Counted from the first letter of the stretch, positions 37,128-46,684 are shown. The stretch: 64,000 nt of DNA from Loktanella sp. IMCC34160 (GCF_004145845.1 NZ_SELP01000007.1:148180-212179); one strand, 5' to 3'. The notes: generated by a model from the sequence alone, not told the origin. Numbers and translations: made by a program.

Positions 37128-38344
37128 TGGGCCACCCCGGCGGCTTCGGCGGCGGCGCGGATCGTGGCCACGGCCTCGGGCGAGGCGGCAAAGACCTGCT
37201 GCGCCTCGGCCCAGATGGCGGCGGCCTGTTCGGTATTGCCCAGAACCCCATGCGCATTGATCAGCCGCGCCCATTCGGCGGGCGTGCCGCCTTCGTTGGC
37301 CAGCCGGTCGGACAGCTGCGCGACCATGCCTTCGATCATCGCCTGCCGGTCCTCGTCGGTCATGTCGGCGGCATTGGCCACATCCTCGGCGCTGGGGCCG
37401 CGTTCGGGGGGCAGGGTGTAGTCGACCCCGGCCAGCCAGGCGGTCCGTTCGATCTGCTGGCGGGCCTGGAACACGTGAAAGGTGTCGGCGTCGCCTTCCT
37501 CGATCACGCCGCGCCACAGGCGAAAGGCAATGTCGGGCCGGTCGGTCTTGTCGTAAAGCAGTCCAAGGTAGTAGCGGGCGGTGATGTTGCGGTCGTCCAT
37601 ATCAAGGATCTGCCGGATCAGGGCCTCGGCCTCGGGCGAGACATGATCCGCCGTCGCCCCGACCATCAGGTCAAGCAGCACGGTATAGTCTTCAACCTCG
37701 GCCCCGGCCCCTTTGATCCGAACGACCTGTTCCTGCGCCCGCGCGGCGGCGGCGAACTGCCCCAGCGCGGCCTCGTGCTGGACCAGAAGCAGCCAGCCTT
37801 GCAGGTCGTCGGGCCGTGTCGGGACGATCTCGCGCAGCTGGTTGACGATGGCAAGATAGTCTTCGTCGGCATTGATCAAAGGCATCAGCGGCAGGGCGGC
37901 CTCTTCCAGCTCTGCCTGCGAGGGGCGGTTTTCCCGCATCTCGGCGCTGGCGGCGATCCTTGCGGCATGGGGCACGTCGACCGCGCCGGGGGCGCCCAAC
38001 CATGCATAAAGACCAAGGGTGCCTCCGGCCAGAAGCAGGGCCGTCACTGCCACCGTTCCGCGTGTGATCCCCTGCGGCGCCTCGGCCCCGTCCGACCGGG
38101 TGGATTTGTCGGCGGCCAGCAGGCGGCGGGCAATCTCGGTCCGGGTCCGCTCGGCCTCGGCCTCGTCCAGCACGCCCCGGGCCAGGTCGCGCTCCACCTC
38201 GGCCAGCTGGTCGCGGTAAATCGCCATATCCTTGGCTGCCGGGTCATCCGCGGCTTCTACACCGTCCCCGCCGCGCAGCATCGGCAGGACCAGCAAAGAC
38301 ACGGTCAGAAGGGTCAGAAGGACCGCGAGTATCCAGAACAGCAT
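37124..38344 (-). CDS. ccmI: cytochrome c biogenesis protein CcmI
   Basis: A 406-residue membrane protein of cytochrome c maturation system I, which presents apocytochrome c to the heme ligation complex. It has an N-terminal helix (MLFWILAVLLTLLTVSLLVLP), a cytoplasmic Asp/Glu/Arg-rich loop, a second helix (about 94-115) and a periplasmic TPR-like region. AAGGTGG precedes the ATG. The window's own cytochrome c would need this system. It heads a ccmI-ruvX-DUF1289 cluster and is divergent from soxB. Confidence 0.88.
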   Translation of the reverse strand: MLFWILAVLLTLLTVSLLVLPMLRGGDGVEAADDPAAKDMAIYRDQLAEVERDLARGVLDEAEAERTRTEIARRLLAADKSTRSDGAEAPQGITRGTVAVTALLLAGGTLGLYAWLGAPGAVDVPHAARIAASAEMRENRPSQAELEEAALPLMPLINADEDYLAIVNQLREIVPTRPDDLQGWLLLVQHEAALGQFAAAARAQEQVVRIKGAGAEVEDYTVLLDLMVGATADHVSPEAEALIRQILDMDDRNITARYYLGLLYDKTDRPDIAFRLWRGVIEEGDADTFHVFQARQQIERTAWLAGVDYTLPPERGPSAEDVANAADMTDEDRQAMIEGMVAQLSDRLANEGGTPAEWARLINAHGVLGNTEQAAAIWAEAQQVFAASPEAVATIRAAAEAAGVAQ

Positions 38345-38463
38345 GGGCCACCTTTCAGGGTCTGTCCGCCCCTACCTAAGCCCCCCGCGCCCCGCGGAAA
38401 AGAGGCAAAGGCGGCCCTGCGTCCCCCTGACCCAACCCCGCGCGGGGCAAGGGCGCCGCAAAT

Positions 38464-38519
38464 GTCGCATAACGGGGTGTTTTCGCCGCTGGGAATCGAC
38501 AGATGCGACGCCCACGCGC
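38464..38519. promoter_or_regulatory. spaced inverted repeat upstream of the sarcosine oxidase operon
   Basis: GTCGCAT at 38464-38470 and ATGCGAC at 38513-38519 are perfect inverted copies separated by 42 bases, in the divergent ccmI-soxB gap and about 50 bases before soxB. Centre-to-centre spacing is 49 bases. It could be a pair of operator half-sites for a regulator of sarcosine use; chance is not excluded. Confidence 0.3.
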
Positions 38520-38569
38520 CGATAAGGGCCAGACTGACCCCCTGAATGTCTGGAAGGGATTCGCCAAGG

Positions 38570-39814
38570 ATGAAACGTTATTCCGTCTTTGCAGTCGCCC
38601 GCGAGGCGCTGCGCTATCACACCGGCTGGGAACGCGCCTGGCGCAGCCCGGAACCGAAGAAGAAATACGATGTGATCATCGTCGGCGCGGGGGGGCACGG
38701 GCTCGCCACAGCCTACTACCTTGGCAAGAACTTCGGGATTACCAATGTGGCGATCCTTGAAAAGGGTTGGCTGGGCGGCGGCAACACCGGCCGGAACACC
38801 ACCATCATCCGGTCGAACTACCTTCAGGATCCGTCGGCGGCGATCTACGAAAAGGCGCGCAGCCTGTATGAGACCATGTCGCAGGACCTGAACTACAACG
38901 TCATGTTCAGCCCGCGCGGCGTGATGATGCTGGCCCAGACCCAGCATGAAATCCGCGGCTACCAGCGCACCGCGCACGCCAACAGCCTGCAGGGCGTGAA
39001 GACCGAATTCATCACCCCGCAGCGGGTCAAGGAACTGGTGCCGATCATCAATATCGACGGCCCCCGCTATCCGGTTCTGGGCGCGCTGTGGCAGGCCCGT
39101 GGCGGCACCGCCCGGCACGACGCCGTGGCATGGGGCTATGCCCGCGCCTGTTCCGACATGGGCATGGACGTGATCCAGAAATGCGAAGTCACCGCGATCC
39201 GCACCGAAGGCGGCAAGGTCAAGGGCGTGGACACCAACCGCGGGTCCATCGACTGTGACAAGCTGGGCGGGATCGTCGCCGGCAATACCTCGGTCCTGAC
39301 CGAGATGGCGGGCTTCCGTGTGCCGATCGAAAGCGTGGCCCTGCAGGCGCTGGTGTCCGAACCGATCAAGCCCTGCATGGATGTGGTCGTCATGGCCAAC
39401 ACCGTGCACGGTTACATGTCACAGTCCGACAAGGGCGAAATGGTCATCGGCGGCGGCACCGACGGGTTCAACAACTACACCCAGCGCGGATCGTTCCACC
39501 ATATCGAGGAAACCGTCCGCGCCCTGAACGAAACTTTCCCGATCATCAGCCGGCTGAAGATGCTGCGGCAATGGGGCGGGATCGTGGACGTGACCGGCGA
39601 CCGCTCGCCCATCCTGTCGAAAACCCCGGTTGAGGGCATGTTCATCAACGCGGGCTGGGGCACCGGCGGGTTCAAGGCCATTCCGGGGTCCGGTTGGGCC
39701 ATGGCGGAACTGATGGCCAAGGGCCATTCGCCGCTGACCGAGGAATTCAGCATGTGGCGGTTCGGTGAAGGCAAATTCATCGACGAAAGCGTCGCCGCTG
39801 GCGTCGCCCACTAA
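38570..39814 (+). CDS. soxB: sarcosine oxidase subunit beta
   Basis: A 414-residue FAD protein of the heterotetrameric sarcosine oxidase, carrying the site where N-methylglycine is demethylated. The dinucleotide motif DVIIVGAGGHGLATAYYLG lies near residues 33-51, followed by GNTGRNTTIIRSNY. Its length is normal. Start ATG 38570 (MKRYSVFAVAREAL) follows AAGG; the frame opens at 38546. It is the first gene of soxBDAG, and subunits D, A and G follow with short or overlapping junctions. Confidence 0.95.
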   Translation: MKRYSVFAVAREALRYHTGWERAWRSPEPKKKYDVIIVGAGGHGLATAYYLGKNFGITNVAILEKGWLGGGNTGRNTTIIRSNYLQDPSAAIYEKARSLYETMSQDLNYNVMFSPRGVMMLAQTQHEIRGYQRTAHANSLQGVKTEFITPQRVKELVPIINIDGPRYPVLGALWQARGGTARHDAVAWGYARACSDMGMDVIQKCEVTAIRTEGGKVKGVDTNRGSIDCDKLGGIVAGNTSVLTEMAGFRVPIESVALQALVSEPIKPCMDVVVMANTVHGYMSQSDKGEMVIGGGTDGFNNYTQRGSFHHIEETVRALNETFPIISRLKMLRQWGGIVDVTGDRSPILSKTPVEGMFINAGWGTGGFKAIPGSGWAMAELMAKGHSPLTEEFSMWRFGEGKFIDESVAAGVAH

Positions 39815-39826
39815 GGAGGCAGGACA

Positions 39827-40156
39827 ATGCTTATTCTCGAATGCCCCTGCTGTGGGGTGAAAAGCGAAGAGACGGAATTCCACGCGGGCGGAGAGGCGCA
39901 TCTGAAGCGCTTCGGCCCCGGGTCCACGGATGCCGAGTTTGAAGGCTATCTGTTCATGCGCGAAAACAAGCGCGGCGTGCATTTCGAACGCTGGCGGCAT
40001 GTGAACGGCTGCGGCAAGTGGTTCCTTGCGGCCCGCGACACCAACACGCTGGAATTCTTCGGTTTCTACCCGGCCCAGACGCACGAGCCGCCCCAGGACA
40101 TCAAGGACAAGATCAGCGCCAAACACCCCGGCTGGTCGTGGAGGGAGTTTCAATGA
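39827..40156 (+). CDS. soxD: sarcosine oxidase subunit delta
   Basis: A 109-residue small subunit. The N-terminal CPCCGVKSEETEF and a later HVNGCGKWF provide the Cys/His set that binds zinc in this subunit. It overlaps the start of soxA by four bases (ATGA). AAGGAGG precedes the ATG. Confidence 0.95.
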   Translation: MLILECPCCGVKSEETEFHAGGEAHLKRFGPGSTDAEFEGYLFMRENKRGVHFERWRHVNGCGKWFLAARDTNTLEFFGFYPAQTHEPPQDIKDKISAKHPGWSWREFQ

Positions 40157-43100
40157 GCACCCGGCTTTCCAACGGCGGCCGCCTTGTGAACAAGGCCAAG
40201 CCCGTCGAGTTTCAGTTCAATGGCAAGCGCATGAAGGGCTACGAGGGCGACACGCTCGCCTCGGCGCTTCTGGCCAACGACCAGATGCTGGTCGGCCGGT
40301 CGTTCAAATATCACCGCCCGCGCGGGATCGTCGCCTCGGGCGGCGAGGAGCCGAACGCGCTGGTGAACCTTGGGCAGGGCGGCAAGTTCGAACCGAACCA
40401 GCGCGTCACCACGACCGAGCTGTTCGACGGGCTTTATGCCACCTCGCAGAACCACTGGCCGAGCCTTGAGTTCGACGTGGGCGCGATCAACACCCATTTC
40501 GCGCGCTTCCTGCCTGCGGGCTTCTACTACAAAATGTTCATGTTCCCGCGTCCGTTCTGGAAGCACGTCTATGAACCCTTCATCCGGCAGTCGGCCGGTC
40601 TGGGGAAGGCGCCCAAGGAACGGGATTCCGACACCTACGAACATTTCTACCATTTCACCGATGTTCTGGTGATCGGTGGCGGGATCGCGGGCCTTGCCGC
40701 CGCGTTGGAAGCGGCGCAGTCGGGCCTGAAGGTCACGATCTTTGAACAGACCCACCACTGGGGTGGCCGCGCCGTTGTGGATGGGGCCGAGATTGACGGA
40801 AAACCCGCCGATGACTGGGTGAAAGACACCGTTCAAACCCTTGAAGGCATGGAGAATGTCACCATCCGCGCCCGCACCATGGGTGCTGGGGTCTATGACC
40901 ACGGCTATGTGCTGGGCTACGAACGGCTGACCGATCATTGCCCGGATCAGGACGGTCCGCGTCACCGCCTGTGGCGCATTCGCGCGACGCAGATCATCAC
41001 CGCAACCGGCGCCATCGAACGGCCGCTGTCTTTTGCCGGCAACGACATCCCCGGCGTGATGCTGGCCGCCGCCCTGCGCGACTATGTGGTCAACTGGGGT
41101 GTGTCGATCGGGGATCGCACTGTGGTCGTCACCAACAACGACGATGCCTATCGCACCGCGATCGCGCTGGTCGATGCGGGCCTCTCGGTGCCCGCCATCA
41201 TCGACGCCCGCACCGACGGGGCCGGGCCGCTGGCCGACGCGGCCCGCGCCAAGGGTATCCGGGTCGAGATGGGCAAGGGCATCGCCAAGGTGAAGGGCGG
41301 CAAGCGCGTCGAAGGCGTGGCGATCTGCCTGCAGGCCGGCGAAGGCGCTGTGATCGAAGAGATCAAATGCGATGCGGTCGCCATGTCCGGCGGCTGGTCG
41401 CCCGTGGTGCACCTGTGGTCCCATTGCGGCGGCAAGCTGATCTGGGACGAGGCGCAGGCGATGTTCCGCCCCGATCCGTCCCGCGCCCCGACAGGCGACA
41501 AGGGCCAGCCCTTTGTCGCAGCTGCGGGCACCGCCAATGGCAACCTGCGCACCGCCGCCGTGCTGGAGGACGCCGTGGCGCAGGCCAAGGCCGCGGTCAA
41601 GGCTGCGGGCGGCAAGCCCAAGGCAGGCAAGGCCCCGGCCGGGTCCGACGCCGAAGAAGGCGCGATCTCCCCGGTCTGGCTGATGCCGCAGGGCGCACCG
41701 ATCCAGCTGCGGATGAAATCCTGGCTGGATTTCCAGAACGACGTGAAAGTCTCGGACGTGCAGCTTGCGGCCCGCGAAGGGTTCGAAAGCGTCGAACACG
41801 CCAAGCGCTATACCACGCTGGGCATGGCGACCGATCAGGGCAAGCTGAGCAATATCAACGGCTTGGCGATCTTGTCTGATGCGTTGGATCAGGCGATCCC
41901 GCAGACCGGCACCACCACCTTCCGCCCGCCCTATACGCCCATTTCCATGGGTGCCATCGGTGGCGAGGCCCGGGACGAGCTGTTCCAGCCGATCCGCAAG
42001 ACACCGATGCATGGCTGGCACGAGGCCAACGGCGCCGACTTTGAACCGGTCGGTCACTGGCGCCGCCCCTATGCTTTTGTCCGGTCGGGAGAAAGCGTGC
42101 ATGACGCGGTGATGCGCGAGGTGAAGAACACCCGTCGCAACCTCGGATTGCTCGACGCCTCGACCCTTGGCAAGCTGATCGTCAAAGGGCCGGACGCGGG
42201 CAAGTTCCTCGACATGATGTATACCAACATGATGTCGACCCTGAAGCCGGGCAAATGTCGCTACGGGCTGATGTGCAACGAGAACGGTTTCCTGATCGAC
42301 GACGGCGTCGTTGCCCGGATCGACGAAGACACCTTCCTGTGCCACACCACCACCGGCGGGGCCGAGCGCATTCACGCGTGGATGGAAGACTGGCTTCAGT
42401 GCGAATGGTGGGACTGGAAGGTCTATGTGACCAACGCGACCGAACAGTTCGCGCAGGTCGCCGTGGTTGGCCCCAACGCGCGCAAGGTGCTGGAAAAGCT
42501 GGGTGGCATGGACGTGTCGAAAGAGTCCATCGCTTTCATGGAATGGAAAGACGGGCAGATCGGCGGGTTCAACGCGCGGGTCTACCGGATCTCCTTCTCG
42601 GGCGAACTGTCCTACGAAATCGCCGTTCCGGCCAGCCAGGGCCGCGCCTTCTGGGATGCGCTGCTGGCGGCGGGCGAGGAATTCGGGGTGATGCCCTATG
42701 GCACCGAATGCCTGCACATCATGCGGGCCGAGAAGGGGTTCATCATGATCGGGGACGAAACGGATGGCACCGTCATCCCGCAGGACCTGAACATGGAATG
42801 GGCCATTTCGAAGAAGAAAGAGGACTATCTGGGCAAGCGGGCGCAGGAACGGTCCTATATGGCCAGCCCCGACCGCTGGAAACTGGTGGGCCTTGAAACC
42901 CTTGACGGGTCGGTCATTCCGGACGGGGCCTATGCCCCAGCACCGGGCGACAACGCCAATGGTCAGCGCAACGTGCAGGGCCGGGTCACATCGACCTATT
43001 TCTCGCCGACGCTGGGCCGGGGAATTGCCATGGGGCTGGTCCACAAAGGGCCGGACCGCATGGGCGACGTGATCGAGTTCACCAAGGGTGACGGCACCTT

Positions 43101-43164
43101 TGTCAAAGCCAAGATCGTGGATCAGGTGTTCTACGACAAGGACGGGGAGAAGCAGAATGTCTGA
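40153..43164 (+). CDS. soxA: sarcosine oxidase subunit alpha
   Basis: A 1003-residue subunit with an N-terminal ferredoxin-like region (GYEGDTLASALLAND), a nucleotide-binding domain starting DVLVIGGGIAGLAAALEAAQ (about 171-190), and a C-terminal third of the GcvT type that binds tetrahydrofolate and captures the released C1 unit as methylene-THF. An Ala/Lys/Gly-rich linker lies around residues 475-505. The true start is ATG 40153, overlapping the soxD stop; the longer open frame to 40018 is soxD read out of phase. Confidence 0.95.
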   Translation: MSTRLSNGGRLVNKAKPVEFQFNGKRMKGYEGDTLASALLANDQMLVGRSFKYHRPRGIVASGGEEPNALVNLGQGGKFEPNQRVTTTELFDGLYATSQNHWPSLEFDVGAINTHFARFLPAGFYYKMFMFPRPFWKHVYEPFIRQSAGLGKAPKERDSDTYEHFYHFTDVLVIGGGIAGLAAALEAAQSGLKVTIFEQTHHWGGRAVVDGAEIDGKPADDWVKDTVQTLEGMENVTIRARTMGAGVYDHGYVLGYERLTDHCPDQDGPRHRLWRIRATQIITATGAIERPLSFAGNDIPGVMLAAALRDYVVNWGVSIGDRTVVVTNNDDAYRTAIALVDAGLSVPAIIDARTDGAGPLADAARAKGIRVEMGKGIAKVKGGKRVEGVAICLQAGEGAVIEEIKCDAVAMSGGWSPVVHLWSHCGGKLIWDEAQAMFRPDPSRAPTGDKGQPFVAAAGTANGNLRTAAVLEDAVAQAKAAVKAAGGKPKAGKAPAGSDAEEGAISPVWLMPQGAPIQLRMKSWLDFQNDVKVSDVQLAAREGFESVEHAKRYTTLGMATDQGKLSNINGLAILSDALDQAIPQTGTTTFRPPYTPISMGAIGGEARDELFQPIRKTPMHGWHEANGADFEPVGHWRRPYAFVRSGESVHDAVMREVKNTRRNLGLLDASTLGKLIVKGPDAGKFLDMMYTNMMSTLKPGKCRYGLMCNENGFLIDDGVVARIDEDTFLCHTTTGGAERIHAWMEDWLQCEWWDWKVYVTNATEQFAQVAVVGPNARKVLEKLGGMDVSKESIAFMEWKDGQIGGFNARVYRISFSGELSYEIAVPASQGRAFWDALLAAGEEFGVMPYGTECLHIMRAEKGFIMIGDETDGTVIPQDLNMEWAISKKKEDYLGKRAQERSYMASPDRWKLVGLETLDGSVIPDGAYAPAPGDNANGQRNVQGRVTSTYFSPTLGRGIAMGLVHKGPDRMGDVIEFTKGDGTFVKAKIVDQVFYDKDGEKQNV

Positions 43165-43729
43165 GGCTGTGAGTTTCCTGAACGGGGCAGAGGCCACCCA
43201 CAACGGCGTCACCGTCCGCGATGCGGGCCCGGTCGGCATGGTCACCCTGCGGGGCGACCTGTCGGCGGCCAAGCTGAAAACGGCGGTCAAGAAGATCACC
43301 GGGCAGCCCGTGCCGGGGGTGCGCAAATCCACCGTCACCGGGGGCAAGGGCGCCTGCTGGATGTCGCCGGATGAACTGCTGATCGTGGTGCCTCATGCCG
43401 AGGCCGCGGCAGCGGTTGCGGAACTGGAAAGCGCGCTGGCGGGCGGCCATTTCATGGCCGTCAACGTGTCCGACGCCCGCGCCTGCCTGACCCTGTCGGG
43501 CGGTGTGGCCGCGCGCGAGGTACTGGCCAAGATCGCGCCGGTGGACCTGTCCACGGCGGCCTTTGGCGCCGGGGACTTCCGCCGGACCCGCATGGCACAG
43601 GTCGCGGGGGCCTTCTGGCTCGACGATGCAGAGACCTTCCACGTGGTCTGTTTCCGCTCGGTCGGGCACTATGTGTTCGGGCTGCTGGAAAACGGTGCCA
43701 AGGCCGGGCCGGTCGGCGTTCTGGCCTGA
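43157..43729 (+). CDS. soxG: sarcosine oxidase subunit gamma
   Basis: A 190-residue subunit of the tetramer, related to the GcvT C-terminal fold. It starts MSEAVSFLNG, overlapping the soxA stop by eight bases. The phrases GGKGACWMSPDELLIVVP and SVGHYVFGLLENG are typical. It ends the operon and is followed by a terminator shared with the convergent glycosyltransferase gene. Confidence 0.92.
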   Translation: MSEAVSFLNGAEATHNGVTVRDAGPVGMVTLRGDLSAAKLKTAVKKITGQPVPGVRKSTVTGGKGACWMSPDELLIVVPHAEAAAAVAELESALAGGHFMAVNVSDARACLTLSGGVAAREVLAKIAPVDLSTAAFGAGDFRRTRMAQVAGAFWLDDAETFHVVCFRSVGHYVFGLLENGAKAGPVGVLA

Positions 43730-43779
43730 AAAGGCGTGATCCAAAGGAGCGCTACCGCGCATTCCTGATCTGAAATCGG

Positions 43780-43812
43780 AAAGGCGACGCCCCTGTTTGG
43801 GAGTCGCCTTTT
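43780..43812. terminator. terminator between soxG and the GT61 gene
   Basis: AAAGGCGAC and GTCGCCTTTT pair, with inner CCC/GGG adding to the stem, in the gap between converging genes. The A/T flanks let it serve both strands. Confidence 0.75.
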
Positions 43813-43819
43813 CGTTTGG

Positions 43820-44944
43820 TTATTTCCCTTCGAAGGGCCGGAAGGTCGTGTCCGCGCCCTTGCCGATCTCGTCGGCGATCTCGGTCACCTGCGTCTCTGT
43901 CAGGGCGGGCCAGGGGGTGTCGCCGGTGATCAGCCCGGCCGTTTTGAACCCTTCATAGAGCTTGGCGTAGTTGACCTCGCCCCAACTTGTGCGGCTGGGT
44001 CGGTTGGCATGGCTTTCAATCCAGTTGCGTTCAAGCACGTTGAAGGCATGGGCCTCGGCCCCTTTGAAGGCCTTGATCTGCCGGGCAAAGATCTGGTCAA
44101 GGTCGCCGTCGCGCCGGGCAATGATCCCGACCTTCTGGTCCTTGTTGCCCACCAGTGCCAGCAGGTGCAGGGGCGAACAATCCACCGCGATCACATGGGT
44201 CGCCGCCTTATAGGCCGCGATCTGTTCAAGGTGGTTGTGTTTCTGCGGGTGGTAGACCTCGTAGCCTTCGGCCTGAAGCCATTCTTCCAGCAGGGTTTCG
44301 CCCAGGATCGAGCCCCGGATCGGCGGTAGCGCGGAGCGCGAGACATAGATCTTCTTCGCGCCCTCGGGTTCCACATCCTTGCCCGCGTAGTCATTGATGA
44401 AATCGCGGAATTCCGGCGCGCCTTCGATCATCTGGAACATGCCAAAGCCCTGCTGGGGCACATAGAGCTTTTCCACGCGGGTGGCGTCGGACAGGTTCAG
44501 TACCGGGCAATCCACGCCAAGCGCCTTCAGGAAAGGCGCATAGACCGAGACTACATGTTCAGGCCGGTTCTGGAACTTGGGGACATAGATGACCCCGTCA
44601 ATCTTGTCCTTCAATTGCCCGTAGGCCCAGATGCGGCAGATGCTTTCCACAAGGAAATGGCCGAAATGACCGAACAGCGGGCCAAGGAACATCCATGTGC
44701 CCTTCAGCTCGGTGATCTCGCCTTCGGCGGGCATCTGCGGCGGACGGGTGACCTGGCTTTTGCCGCGCCAGGTGATCGAATTTTCGACAAAGGTGCCATC
44801 GGCGTCCAGCACACCCGACCATTGCACAGACCTGTTCAGCCCGTCCTTGGGGGGCGGCACGACGATTGCGTTTTCATGAAAACTGATCTTGTCCGCGATC
44901 GAACCGGACAAGTCCGGCACGGCGTATTCTGCACCATCGGTCAT
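43820..44944 (-). CDS. glycosyltransferase family 61 protein
   Basis: A 374-residue protein with the layout of GT61 (DUF563) enzymes: a central WMFLGPLFGHFGHFLVES segment (about 86-103), KIYVSRSALPP around 190-200, and VIAVDCSPLHLLALVG near 250-265. Family members transfer sugars in capsule, lipopolysaccharide or glycoprotein synthesis; the acceptor is unknown. It has no membrane segment. It is divergent from a GSCFA-domain gene, which is also linked to surface polysaccharide in other bacteria, suggesting a common role. Confidence 0.8.
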   Translation of the reverse strand: MTDGAEYAVPDLSGSIADKISFHENAIVVPPPKDGLNRSVQWSGVLDADGTFVENSITWRGKSQVTRPPQMPAEGEITELKGTWMFLGPLFGHFGHFLVESICRIWAYGQLKDKIDGVIYVPKFQNRPEHVVSVYAPFLKALGVDCPVLNLSDATRVEKLYVPQQGFGMFQMIEGAPEFRDFINDYAGKDVEPEGAKKIYVSRSALPPIRGSILGETLLEEWLQAEGYEVYHPQKHNHLEQIAAYKAATHVIAVDCSPLHLLALVGNKDQKVGIIARRDGDLDQIFARQIKAFKGAEAHAFNVLERNWIESHANRPSRTSWGEVNYAKLYEGFKTAGLITGDTPWPALTETQVTEIADEIGKGADTTFRPFEGK

Positions 44945-45129
44945 TCTTACTGCGCCTCGTACACATGTTGTTGAGATTTCCTAGCTCATATCCCACCCCA
45001 TGTAAAACCTAACCAGCCTTGGAAATAAGGTCATTTCGGGGCGTGGTATTGAACTGGGGAAGGGGTGCGACTAACATCGCCCGCAAGCCCCGGCGATCAG
45101 GATCGGGGCATGGAAAGGGCAGGCAACCG

Positions 45130-46488
45130 ATGGCACGGCGCGGCAATATCGAACAGATGAGCGCGGCAAAGGCGATGGAGCGGGCACGGTCCAACGGGCT
45201 GCGCAAATATCCCGCACCGGACAAGGACGGCGACCGGCTTTATCCGCTTGCCTCGCCGAACTGTTCGCCCTCGTTCAAGATCGGCCCCGAGGATACGATT
45301 TTCGCCATCGGCAGCTGCTTTGCCCGCAACGTCGAAAAGTCGCTGGAGGCGGCGGGGAAACGGGTGCTCAGCCGGGAATTCGAACTGGGCGCGATTGGCG
45401 AAAGCCTTGGGGACGCTGCGAATTTCTTCAATAAATATTCGATCCATTCGGTCACGAATGAAATTCGCTGGGCGTTGGAGCGGGACAGCTTTCCGGGCGA
45501 GGACCTGATCTATCCGCTGGGCAAGGGGCGCTATTGCGACAGCCAGTTGGGCATGGCCAAGCTGGATTTCCCGATGGACGATATTCTGGCCTTCCGGCAC
45601 CGCTATCTGGATGCGATGGCGCAGGCGGCGACGGCGGATGTGCTGATCCTGACGCTGGGCTATGTGGAAACCTGGTATGATACGAAGCTGGGCCTCTATC
45701 TGAACGTGTCGCCCCCCGGTCCGCTGATCAAGGAAGACCCGGAGCGGTTCGAGTTCCGGGTTCTGTCCTATCAGGACGTGCTGGACGGGCTGGAAGACCT
45801 CTACGCGCTTTTGCAGAAGCACCGGACCAAGCCGCTGAAGATGCTGGTGACCGTGTCGCCGGTACCGCTGCTGGCGACCTTCCGGGATATGGATGTGCTG
45901 GTGGCCAATGCCTATTCGAAATCGGTGCAGCGCGCGGCGCTGGACGAGTTCTTGATCGGCAAGGACGGAGTGGACTATTTCCCATCCTATGAATTCGTGA
46001 CCCTGTCGAACCCGACTGTCGCATGGTCGCGCGGGGATTACCGCCATGTGTCGCCCGATGTGGTCAACCGGATCATGTCGAACGTACTGACCAACTACGT
46101 CGAGGGCGCAGTGGCCGAGGCGGGCGATTCTCCGACCGAGACCATGACCCCCGAGGCGCTGATGTCTTCGGTTCGGATGATGCAGAAGCTGGAAGACTAC
46201 GAGGCCATCGTCGATCTTCTGTCCAAGAACCGGGAACTGGCGGACGGGGACGTGGATGTTCTCTTGTTCGAATCCGCGGCGCTGCGCCGGTTGGAGCGGG
46301 TCGAGGATGCGTGGGATGCATTGGTCAAGGCGGTGAACCTTGCGCCCGGGCGTCCGATGCCGCTGGAACGGCTGATCATGCTGTGCCGCCCGCTGCGCCG
46401 CCATGATGATGCGCGCAAGCTGATGGATGTGCACGCGGCGAAATTCCCGAACCGGGATACATTCCGCGACCGGGTGGACTGGCTCTAG
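45130..46488 (+). CDS. GSCFA domain-containing protein
   Basis: A 452-residue protein. The eponymous motif is present as FAIGSCFARNVEKSL (about 57-71), with the later GYVETWYDTKLGLYLN (about 180-195). GSCFA proteins belong to the SGNH-like esterase/acyltransferase group often found with polysaccharide genes. The C-terminal 110 residues look like TPR-type helices. Start chosen at MARRGNIEQMS; the frame opens at 45019, too near the divergent promoter. Its gene end is followed by two palindromic repeats. Confidence 0.82.
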   Translation: MARRGNIEQMSAAKAMERARSNGLRKYPAPDKDGDRLYPLASPNCSPSFKIGPEDTIFAIGSCFARNVEKSLEAAGKRVLSREFELGAIGESLGDAANFFNKYSIHSVTNEIRWALERDSFPGEDLIYPLGKGRYCDSQLGMAKLDFPMDDILAFRHRYLDAMAQAATADVLILTLGYVETWYDTKLGLYLNVSPPGPLIKEDPERFEFRVLSYQDVLDGLEDLYALLQKHRTKPLKMLVTVSPVPLLATFRDMDVLVANAYSKSVQRAALDEFLIGKDGVDYFPSYEFVTLSNPTVAWSRGDYRHVSPDVVNRIMSNVLTNYVEGAVAEAGDSPTETMTPEALMSSVRMMQKLEDYEAIVDLLSKNRELADGDVDVLLFESAALRRLERVEDAWDALVKAVNLAPGRPMPLERLIMLCRPLRRHDDARKLMDVHAAKFPNRDTFRDRVDWL

Positions 46489-46493
46489 GAAGG

Positions 46494-46515
46494 GGTGGGT
46501 CAAGACCCACCTTAC
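46494..46515 (+). repeat. 22-base palindromic repeat, copy A
   Basis: GGTGGGT-CAAG-ACCCACC followed by TTAC, six bases after the GSCFA stop. One of four copies in the window with the same arms and the same TTAC tail. Confidence 0.85.
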
Positions 46516-46558
46516 GGACCGGATTGCGTGGGGTTTGGCGCATGGGGCCATAGCGCAA

Positions 46559-46580
46559 GGTGGGTTTAGACCCACCTTAC
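46559..46580 (+). repeat. 22-base palindromic repeat, copy B
   Basis: GGTGGGT-TTAG-ACCCACC followed by TTAC, 43 bases after copy A and in the same orientation, about 105 bases upstream of sodB. Confidence 0.85.
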
Positions 46581-46684
46581 CGCGCCGATTCCTCTGGCCC
46601 TTGCCTTGACCTTTGCCCCTCATGCGCTCTTTATGGCCGAGGATTAGACTCACGCGAAACGCTGCAAAAACAAGGGGGCCCGAC

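Noticed and set aside
36657..37517. RuvX with a 130-residue N-terminal extension
   Set aside because: The extension is the ccmI gene read out of frame; GTG 37127 with a GTGA overlap gives the normal length.
40150..43347. 1065-residue open frame opposite sarcosine oxidase subunit alpha
   Set aside because: Same antisense artefact; soxA and its overlaps with soxD and soxG explain the DNA fully.
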